A stretch of DNA of 12,379 nt, from positions 1 to 12,379 of the forward strand of contig CAZUWF010000043.1 in assembly GCA_964624065.1 (NCBI GenBank), given 5' to 3'. This document shows, piece by piece, positions 6,724-12,379 of this stretch; within the stretch, counting starts at the first letter, position 1; every line of letters begins with the position of its first letter. The DNA comes from UBA7960 sp964624065. GTDB taxonomy: Bacteria; Bacteroidota; Bacteroidia; Bacteroidales; UBA7960. Position numbers and translations under genes: made by a program. The notes beneath the pieces are model-generated. The model was not told the origin of the DNA. It was given only the letters and a program-made list of their open reading frames with translations, and searched no databases.

Positions 6724-7595
6724 CAAAAAACAATGTAATCAAAAGGATTGACCGCTACCCCTTGGTACCAAAGTTCGAAATGCAGGTGCGACCCGGTGGA
6801 AAGAACACCGGTGTTGCCTATAATGCCAACTACTTCGCCTGCCTTTACCATATCCCCTTGCTTCTTAAGCAAGATATCCAGATGTTTGTAAATCGAAACC
6901 AGATTGCTGGCGTGTTGGATAGCAATGGTATTTCCGGTTTCTATGGTGTTCTTTGCAAATAGAATTGTGCCATCCAAGGTGGCTTTGATTGGATCGTTAG
7001 GATTTGAAACAAGGTCTATTCCGTAATGGCCCTTGGTAGGTGCAAAATGATTGGTAACCAGACCTCTTACAGGCGGAAAAAAGTAAAACCGTGACATCCT
7101 CTCCTGACCATGCGGGCTAATTTTTGACCCTGACGGTTGCATAGCAATTAGCCTTTGCATTTCAATTCTCAAAATGGAATCCTCGGGCGATTTTTGCAAT
7201 TCATCAACAATTATTGGAGCCTCACTTACGGAATCCGTAACCATTTCTACCACCTCCTTACCCTCTATTATGTTTCTAATGTTGGTAATGTACAATTCCT
7301 TGCTTTGCAACTCCTTGGCCAAAGAATCTGTAATTAGGTTAAGTTGCATCAATCTGGCGTGGGTTTCAAGGCTACCATAACCAGGTATGTACTCCCTAAG
7401 TTGGGTAAACCCGATTAAAAGAATCGTTCCTACCACCAACAAGAGAGCCATCAAACCGTTGAAGACCAGAAATCCCAATCCTGTAAAGGTAATGGTGAAC
7501 TTCTGCTCGAAAGTTTCGGCAGCCCTGATCGTAAGTCTATACCTCTTGTGCAAAATCGCCAGAAACCGTTTTTTGGTATTAATGAAACTTGGCAT
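6723..7595 (-). CDS. Membrane-anchored M23 family metallopeptidase (LytM-type)
   Basis: Probable peptidoglycan endopeptidase, anchored in the inner membrane with its catalytic domain in the periplasm. The 290 residues comprise a basic cytoplasmic N-terminus (1-40; HKRYR and the AAETFEQKF stretch), one membrane helix at about 41-63, a helical linker at about 75-150, and a C-terminal M23 domain at about 175-290. Zinc and catalytic residues are intact: His190 and Asp194 in HYGID, His238 in YKHLD, and His270 and His272 in SHLHFE. A complete set of ligands argues for an active enzyme rather than a degenerate activator of EnvC type. The stop overlaps the dxr start by one base. The divergent operon carries a bactofilin, and M23 peptidases partner with bactofilins elsewhere (for example LmdC with bactofilin, or Csd1 with CcmA), so a role in cell shape or septal wall remodelling is plausible. 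The exact bond cleaved is unknown. Confidence 0.92.
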   Translation of the reverse strand: MPSFINTKKRFLAILHKRYRLTIRAAETFEQKFTITFTGLGFLVFNGLMALLLVVGTILLIGFTQLREYIPGYGSLETHARLMQLNLITDSLAKELQSKELYITNIRNIIEGKEVVEMVTDSVSEAPIIVDELQKSPEDSILRIEMQRLIAMQPSGSKISPHGQERMSRFYFFPPVRGLVTNHFAPTKGHYGIDLVSNPNDPIKATLDGTILFAKNTIETGNTIAIQHASNLVSIYKHLDILLKKQGDMVKAGEVVGIIGNTGVLSTGSHLHFELWYQGVAVNPFDYIVF

Positions 7596-7630
7596 ATTTT
7601 TTTCTACTAGTGGTTCGGGTATGTGATCTG

Positions 7631-7638
7631 CAAAGGTA
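7631..7638 (-). promoter_or_regulatory. Candidate promoter of the M23-dxr-rseP cluster
   Basis: On the minus strand this reads TACCTTTG, an exact TAnnTTTG -7 box, 35 bp from the M23 ATG. A TTG lies 16 bp further upstream (7655-7657), slightly short of the usual spacing. The implied leader is about 25-30 nt. It sits in the same divergent spacer as the porW box. Confidence 0.5.
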
Positions 7639-7755
7639 AATAAAATCAGCTTGGCAATTTCATGATCGTTAAATCTGTTTAGGCGGTCGGAAGTTAGATT
7701 TTTAAATATTTAACAATTATTGGCCTGAATCCTTTTTCCTTTGGTAATTATCAAA

Positions 7756-7763
7756 TAAATTTG
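7756..7763 (+). promoter_or_regulatory. Candidate -7 box of the porW promoter
   Basis: TAAATTTG matches the Bacteroidota -7 consensus exactly. Transcription would start near 7770, upstream of both the possible short leader ORF (7798-7830) and the main ATG at 7838. TTTG occurs at 7740-7743, but the 12-bp spacing is too short, so the -33 element is unclear. Confidence 0.45.
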
Positions 7764-7797
7764 CGTTTTTTTAGTTAATCTTGATTGAGGAGAGTCA

Positions 7798-7830
7798 ATG
7801 GGCATTAAAATTTCAAATTTATCATTTTAG
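7798..7830 (+). CDS. Possible 10-residue leader ORF upstream of porW
   Basis: ATG at 7798 opens MGIKISNLSF and stops at TAG 7828-7830, seven bases before the porW ATG. It is preceded by GAGGAG at 7787-7792 with 5-nt spacing, a good Shine-Dalgarno match in a phylum where these are rare. It has no recognisable attenuator pattern (no run of regulatory codons). It could be a translated upstream ORF that couples to porW, or chance in an AT-rich leader. Confidence 0.25.
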   Translation: MGIKISNLSF

Positions 7831-7837
7831 GTATTTT

Positions 7838-10489
7838 ATGATGATTCATAAGGTCAATGTTTATTGGAAACCATTTTCTAGACTTGGTTTATTTTTCATT
7901 ATTTTAATTTTTTCTAGTTCTTGCTCCACAAAGAAGAACACTTGGACTAATAGGAACTATCATTCGGTCAATGCCTATTTTAACGGATACTTCAATGCTC
8001 GCCAGCAATACAATGAAAGTATTAAAAGGCTGGAAAAAGGACACATTGAAAATTACGACAAGGTATTGCATATTTTCCGGTATGGCGATGCCCAGCAGAT
8101 GGGTTCCCTATCCGGAAGTATGGATATGGTTTACGAAAAATGCAGCCGGGTTATTCGCAAGCATTCGATGCTCATTAGGGGGGTTGAATACAACAAAAGG
8201 ATTCCATCGACTTATTTATTGATTGCCAAGTCTCACTTCTTCAAGCAAAACCAACCTCTTTCTGTAATTGCCCTACAGCACGTAGTGAGGGAATACAAAA
8301 CTCAGGAAGCCTTCGAGGCCAAGGTTTGGATTGCAAAGAACCATATTTTTTCGAAAAGTTTCGACCAAGCGGGAGTTACTCTTAAAGATGTCAGGAAAGA
8401 CATTGAAGATAAACTTTTGAACCGGAAGAACAGGCAACTTTTCTACTTGGTTAGTGCTGATTTTCAAATTCGGCAAGGAAAGTTCCGAGAGGCCATCCCG
8501 TTTATCAAGGATGCCCTAAAGGAGACCAAGAACAAAAGGGAAAGAACAAGATACACTTACATTCTTGGTCAGCTATACCAAGAAATTGGCGATTTCGGCA
8601 ACGCCCAGCAAACTTTTGAGAAGGTGCTAAAGATGAGCCCCACATTTGAATTGGAGTTTCAGGCAAGGATAAGTATGGCAACAGCTTTTGACCCGGCAAC
8701 TGGAAGTAGTCAGGGGGTAAATGCAGAACTCAATAAAATGCTCAACCAAAAAAGTAACAATAATTTCAAGGACAGGATTTTCTACGCCATGGCACAACTT
8801 GCCCTCCGCGAAGGCAACGAGCCACGGGCAATTGAACTTTTTAAAAAATCTATCGAAGGCAGCACCACCGATAGGATGCAAAAGGGGCTTTCATTCTTGA
8901 AACTTGGCGAGCTTTTTTTCAAAAAACCACTGTACCTAAATTCAAGCCAAGCATACGATAGCACTGTGGTATACCTTCCGGGTAACTTCGAAAATCTTGT
9001 TGAAATTAAAGCGCGACAGCAGGTTTTAGGCGAACTCGCCAAAAATATGAGGATTGTTGAACGTGAAGACTCGCTTCAAAGATTGGCGGCAATGTCGCCC
9101 TCCGAAAGGGAAATTGTGGTGGATAGGATAATTTCACAGTACCAGGAAGAGCGGAGGAGGCAAGAACAAGCAACCGCAAACCTTGGAACCTCTGCCTATT
9201 TCACGCCTCAAATGAGGACCGAGTTTGCGGGTGAAACCGGGTGGTATTTCTACAACCGAAACACAATGATAGCTGGCACCGCCGAGTTCAAGAGGAGGTT
9301 TGGCAACAGACCCTTGGAAGATATGTGGAGGATCGGAAACAAGCAAATGATTGTTGGTGGAGCGGGTATCACAAACGAGGATCCGGAGCAGGAGGTTGAT
9401 ATTGCAACCATTGGCTTTATGGATAGGACTTCACTCCTCCAAAACATTCCATTGACGCCACAAAAAATGGAGGAATCAAACCACAAGATTTCACAGGCCC
9501 TCTTCAACAAAGGTATGATCCTTGTCGAAAAAATTGAAGACAAGCCCAATGCCATTAAGGCATTTGAGAGGTTGGTAAATCAGCATCCCACTTCTACCAA
9601 TGTTTTACACGCTTATTATTACCTTATCAATTCCTTGGAGGAGGCAGGCCAGCAATCCCTTGCGGCCAATTATCGCAATAGGTTGCTGGTCGAACATCCT
9701 AATAGTGACTTTGCACGTGTTCTTAAAGATCCGAATTTCAGGCGAACTCTGGTTCATCAACGCGATGCATCGGAGGTACTTTATGAGGAAACCTACACGG
9801 CATTCATTGCCAACAACCACCAAAAGGTTTTTGAGAACGTTATGAAATCAGCCGAGCTTAACCTCCGTCCCGACCTAAAGGCTCAGTACAAATACCTGAA
9901 GGCATTGACCCACGGCAAGCAAAACCAGCAAGAATTGCTAAAAGGCGACCTAACCGAAATTGTTCAAAACCATTCCGGTACTATTGTGCACCAACCAGCA
10001 CAAGTGCTTTTGGCTTCGTTGGGAACGCCTGTGGTGGCGCTAGACAAGCCAAAACCCGTCACAAACCCTGAAGGTACTGGCACAGAAACAGATGGTAAGA
10101 AACCAGCAGAAGAGGCCACCGAAAAAATTAACTACTTGCCCAGTGACGATGGACTGCATTTTTTCGTTGCAATAGTCGATGTAACACGGATTGATGTGCT
10201 AAAGTTTACGGATCACCTGAAGGAGTTCAACCATAAGAATTTCCGTGATAGGAGACTGATAACTACCAACGTGTTTTTTGATGAAAACCGGCAGATAGTC
10301 ACAGTTTCGAGTTTTGACAACAAAACAAGGGGTATGCAATACTTCAGGGTTGTTGAGGGTGATCCCGGCCTCAAAGCATTCTCAACCGACGCATTTGCAA
10401 TGTTTATAATTTCGGTTGACAATTACGGTACCTTTTATCAAAACAAGAATGTAGGCCAATACCTGAGATTCTTCAAGGAAAATTTTTAG
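7838..10489 (+). CDS. porW: Type IX secretion system lipoprotein PorW/SprE, TPR-containing
   Basis: Periplasmic or outer-membrane-associated lipoprotein required for type IX secretion and, in gliding species, motility (F. johnsoniae SprE, P. gingivalis PorW). I chose the ATG at 7838 (883 residues) because it gives a lipoprotein signal: basic start, hydrophobic core GLFFIILIF, then SSSC with the lipidated Cys at 29. An in-frame TTG at 7781 would add 19 polar residues and spoil this. After Cys29 comes STKKNTWTNRNYHSVNAYFNGYFNA-type sequence, a family hallmark. TPR-like helices are seen at about 200-275 (FYLVSADFQIRQGKFREAI; ILGQLYQEIGDFGNAQQTFEKVL) and again near 560-630 (AIKAFERLVNQHPTS; LEEAGQQSLAANYRNRLL). 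A charged, Pro/Gly/Thr-rich linker lies at about 733-763, and a globular C-terminal domain at 764-883 starts LHFFVAIVD and ends YLRFFKENF. It is followed after 70 bp by bactofilin. The family call rests on remembered similarity of both ends. Confidence 0.88.
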   Translation: MMIHKVNVYWKPFSRLGLFFIILIFSSSCSTKKNTWTNRNYHSVNAYFNGYFNARQQYNESIKRLEKGHIENYDKVLHIFRYGDAQQMGSLSGSMDMVYEKCSRVIRKHSMLIRGVEYNKRIPSTYLLIAKSHFFKQNQPLSVIALQHVVREYKTQEAFEAKVWIAKNHIFSKSFDQAGVTLKDVRKDIEDKLLNRKNRQLFYLVSADFQIRQGKFREAIPFIKDALKETKNKRERTRYTYILGQLYQEIGDFGNAQQTFEKVLKMSPTFELEFQARISMATAFDPATGSSQGVNAELNKMLNQKSNNNFKDRIFYAMAQLALREGNEPRAIELFKKSIEGSTTDRMQKGLSFLKLGELFFKKPLYLNSSQAYDSTVVYLPGNFENLVEIKARQQVLGELAKNMRIVEREDSLQRLAAMSPSEREIVVDRIISQYQEERRRQEQATANLGTSAYFTPQMRTEFAGETGWYFYNRNTMIAGTAEFKRRFGNRPLEDMWRIGNKQMIVGGAGITNEDPEQEVDIATIGFMDRTSLLQNIPLTPQKMEESNHKISQALFNKGMILVEKIEDKPNAIKAFERLVNQHPTSTNVLHAYYYLINSLEEAGQQSLAANYRNRLLVEHPNSDFARVLKDPNFRRTLVHQRDASEVLYEETYTAFIANNHQKVFENVMKSAELNLRPDLKAQYKYLKALTHGKQNQQELLKGDLTEIVQNHSGTIVHQPAQVLLASLGTPVVALDKPKPVTNPEGTGTETDGKKPAEEATEKINYLPSDDGLHFFVAIVDVTRIDVLKFTDHLKEFNHKNFRDRRLITTNVFFDENRQIVTVSSFDNKTRGMQYFRVVEGDPGLKAFSTDAFAMFIISVDNYGTFYQNKNVGQYLRFFKENF

Positions 10490-10530
10490 GTAGAACTGGT
10501 AATTCAATTCTTCAGAAAATGTTTTATTTT

Positions 10531-10538
10531 TATCTTTG
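10531..10538 (+). promoter_or_regulatory. Candidate -7 box of the bactofilin gene
   Basis: TATCTTTG is an exact TAnnTTTG match in the 70-bp porW-bactofilin gap, 21 bp before the bactofilin ATG. It suggests that bactofilin has its own promoter in addition to any read-through from porW. No good -33 TTG is visible at the usual distance. Confidence 0.45.
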
Positions 10539-10559
10539 TTGTTCTAAAATCCAACCATT

Positions 10560-10910
10560 ATGCCAAAATTTCAAGAGCCAGAGCAGGTTTCGATAAACCT
10601 CCTGGGCGAGGGAACCCGAATAATTGGAGACATCAACGCCAACGGCGACTTGCGAATCGATGGAACCGTTAATGGAAATATAATTTCGTCAGGAAGGGTG
10701 ATAATTGGAAACGCCGGTATCGTGGAGGGCGAAGTGAAGTGCCGCAATTTTGATGTTTCTGGGATTTTCAAGGGCAAAGTAGGAGTTTACGAGCATACAA
10801 TACTTAAAGAAAACGCTAGGTTCCAGGGCGAATTAACAACCAGTAAATTGGCAATTGAACCCGGGGCCATTTTTTCGGGTACCTGCCAAATGGAGACGAA
10901 ACAATCATAA
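10560..10910 (+). CDS. Bactofilin (polymer-forming cytoskeletal protein)
   Basis: Small cytoskeletal protein that self-assembles into filaments, often on the inner face of the inner membrane, and recruits cell-wall enzymes. The 116 residues have a short flexible N-terminus (1-12) and then the bactofilin (DUF583) right-handed beta-helix at about 15-108. This shows as periodic short strands separated by glycine turns: GTRIIGDINANGDLRIDGTV, GRVIIGNAGIVEG, FDVSGIFKGKVG and AIEPGAIFSG are typical rungs. There is no transmembrane segment or signal peptide. It is last in the plus-strand porW unit and ends at a strong hairpin terminator. Its distance to the divergent M23 peptidase fits the known functional pairing of bactofilins with M23 enzymes, but that partnership here is inferred. 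Confidence 0.93.
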   Translation: MPKFQEPEQVSINLLGEGTRIIGDINANGDLRIDGTVNGNIISSGRVIIGNAGIVEGEVKCRNFDVSGIFKGKVGVYEHTILKENARFQGELTTSKLAIEPGAIFSGTCQMETKQS

Positions 10911-10950
10911 ATTCCAACAGTAAAAAACCACTGCACATAATATTTAAATC

Positions 10951-10983
10951 AAAAAGGGCAACCCATTTGGGGTTGCCCTTTTT
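10951..10983. terminator. Strong bidirectional intrinsic terminator
   Basis: A 14-bp perfect inverted repeat (10951-10964 with 10970-10983) has a 5-base loop, ATTTG. The stem contains GGGCAACCC and is flanked by A5 on one side and T5 on the other, so it works in both directions. It ends the bactofilin transcript (stop at 10910) and, on the minus strand, the saccharopine dehydrogenase transcript, whose stop is at 10997-10999. Confidence 0.93.
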
Positions 10984-10996
10984 GGTGGCTTGACAA

Positions 10997-12334
10997 TTAC
11001 TTGATTATCTCCGATTCTGGCAATCCGTATTCTTCAACCATCTTAATGTTCATTTCCTCCAGAGCATCCAAAATTGGATTGTAAACAGCAGGGATAACGG
11101 GTATGTGCACTCCCTTAACCTCAATGTCGTTTCTCAGGATCATCTCCACCCCTATTGCTGCAGGCAAGGCTACCGTGCGAGCAACAGCGGTATCGGTTGA
11201 AAGGGTTCCGAAGTCGAGCATTGAGGACTTTATGACCTCTTTTGTTCCATTGGGGTAGGATGCCAAGAAGACGTGTTGCATAACCACCATATCCCGCTCG
11301 TTTTGGCCAAGAACCATTTTATCAATCATAATGTCGGAAGTTATTTCGTAGGGTGTATCTACTCCCCTGCCCATTGGCAGGTGATCAAAAACACCAAGCC
11401 ACTCAAGGGCACCCAATGCATAAGAATTAATGGGCAAACCTAAGAAGCTTGCAGCCTTTTGCTTTATGTTTACCGAATCACACTCCCCAATGAGCATAGC
11501 CACCATATCAGCATAGGTCTTCCCTGAAAAATCATACTCTTTCGAAGTTATGAGTCCAAGCGCCTTCATAGCATCGATGCTCTCGCACCAGCCCGGATAC
11601 CTGAAAGTACCGCGCATCATTGTTTTGGTTTCGCGTATTCCGTAAAGCTCAATGTACGGAAGGCTGTCGCGATTGGGATAAATCTCGAGCTTGCCAACTT
11701 CCGGAAAATCAACCGATAGTGGCTTCTTGAATAAATTCTCGGTTGGTATTTCAACAATCTTACCGTACCTCAGGTACTTACCTTCATTGTTTCCGGCCAT
11801 TACAACCCCTTTAGGACTCCACGAAAACTTGTACCTGAAGGGATTATCTGCCACTTCTGGCCCCGGCAAGGCACCACAAATGCTATAAAACTCCTCAATA
11901 TTCCCTCCCTTTGAGTGAACGTGGTCAATAATGCGCATGGCACCCATATGGTCAATACCCGGGTCAAGACCTAGTTCGTTTAGAATTATAATTCCGGCAT
12001 CCTTTGCCTTTTGGTCCAAGGCTTTCATTTCGGGCTTTACATATGAAGTGGTAACCATATCCTTCTTGTGCTTTATGCAGTGCTCTGCCACCATTATGTG
12101 ATGGGTCCATGGCAAAAGGCTTACAGTAAGATTATGGTTGGCAATCATTTCGTCGAGTTTTGTCAGATCGTCAACAGTCCAAGCCACCGCCTCACCGTTT
12201 TTATGGTTCTGAATCATATCTTCAGCCTTAGACTTGGTACGGGTAGCCACCGTGACGAAATACCCCTTTTCGAGCAAATAGGTAACAATTGGTTTTACAA
12301 CCATTCCAGCGCCCAGAATTAATACTTTTTTCAT
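10997..12334 (-). CDS. Saccharopine dehydrogenase family protein (Lys9-like reductase)
   Basis: NAD(P)-dependent oxidoreductase of the glutamate-forming saccharopine dehydrogenase family, which interconverts saccharopine with glutamate and 2-aminoadipate 6-semialdehyde in lysine metabolism. The 445 residues begin with a Rossmann motif, VLILGAGMVVKP (4-15), and continue with the conserved LLPWTHH (73-79), LNELGLDPGIDHM (118-130) and the substrate-domain signature CGALPGPE with NPFRYKFSWSP (153-174), closely resembling yeast Lys9 and the C-terminal half of animal AASS. The length matches the single-domain enzyme. The ATG at 12332-12334 is directly upstream of the nucleotide-binding motif and is well supported. 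No lysine-ketoglutarate reductase partner is present in the window. The 45 bp upstream contains no exact -7 box. In bacteria the enzyme may serve lysine breakdown or a related imine reduction; specificity is not settled by sequence. Confidence 0.88.
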   Translation of the reverse strand: MKKVLILGAGMVVKPIVTYLLEKGYFVTVATRTKSKAEDMIQNHKNGEAVAWTVDDLTKLDEMIANHNLTVSLLPWTHHIMVAEHCIKHKKDMVTTSYVKPEMKALDQKAKDAGIIILNELGLDPGIDHMGAMRIIDHVHSKGGNIEEFYSICGALPGPEVADNPFRYKFSWSPKGVVMAGNNEGKYLRYGKIVEIPTENLFKKPLSVDFPEVGKLEIYPNRDSLPYIELYGIRETKTMMRGTFRYPGWCESIDAMKALGLITSKEYDFSGKTYADMVAMLIGECDSVNIKQKAASFLGLPINSYALGALEWLGVFDHLPMGRGVDTPYEITSDIMIDKMVLGQNERDMVVMQHVFLASYPNGTKEVIKSSMLDFGTLSTDTAVARTVALPAAIGVEMILRNDIEVKGVHIPVIPAVYNPILDALEEMNIKMVEEYGLPESEIIK

Positions 12335-12379
12335 TTGATTGATGTGAGGTTAAATTGTAATTGAATAAATATTGATTGA

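Noticed and set aside
6724..6726. TTG start for dxr
   Set aside because: The adjacent ATG at 6721-6723 is a stronger start, overlaps the M23 stop as TGATG and gives the usual Dxr N-terminus.
7781..7837. TTG start at 7781 for porW, giving a 902-residue protein
   Set aside because: It adds 19 polar residues ahead of a clean lipoprotein signal peptide that begins at the ATG at 7838.
8627..9555. Several antisense ORFs of 64-101 codons inside porW
   Set aside because: They lie on the opposite strand of a well-supported gene, have no family resemblance and overlap each other in different frames.

Overview
The window looks like chromosomal core sequence from a member of the Bacteroidota, perhaps the order Bacteroidales (the order is a guess). 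Three things point there: a PorW/SprE-type lipoprotein of the type IX secretion system, which is confined to this phylum; repeated matches to the Bacteroidota -7 promoter box TAnnTTTG just upstream of start codons; and general lack of Shine-Dalgarno sequences. No tRNA, rRNA, insertion sequence, phage gene or CRISPR array is visible. Nine protein genes are well supported, and most carry textbook catalytic motifs.

Layout. The left edge holds hisS (minus), apparently frameshifted close to its 3' end. It diverges from a PLP-dependent threonine aldolase family gene (plus, 1567-2604). A 382-bp gene-free convergent gap follows, then the tRNA 3'-processing enzyme RNase Z (minus, 2987-3916). Between rnz and the next gene lies a 298-bp spacer dominated by 7-bp tandem repeats: 13 units of TAATCRG, then further degenerate 7-bp and 14-bp units that keep the same phase. 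Next is a tight minus-strand cluster: a membrane-anchored M23 peptidase, dxr (joined to it by TGATG) and rseP (19 bp further on). Facing away from this cluster are porW/sprE and a bactofilin gene on the plus strand. A strong bidirectional hairpin terminator separates bactofilin from a convergent saccharopine dehydrogenase family gene (minus, 10997-12334).

How the genes fit together. The centre of the window (4215-10910) is an envelope-centred neighbourhood: isoprenoid precursor supply (Dxr), intramembrane proteolysis (RseP), peptidoglycan hydrolysis (M23), T9SS outer-membrane-associated lipoprotein (PorW) and a polymer-forming cytoskeletal protein (bactofilin). M23 peptidases and bactofilins act together in other bacteria, so their closeness here suggests a shared role in cell-wall shaping, although they lie on opposite strands. 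The flanking genes are housekeeping (HisS, RNase Z) or amino-acid metabolism (threonine aldolase, saccharopine dehydrogenase).

I do not see an undescribed multi-gene system. The least explained items are the phased heptamer array inside the probable 5' leader of rnz, the hisS 3' frame disruption, and a possible 10-codon upstream ORF with a Shine-Dalgarno-like sequence ahead of porW.
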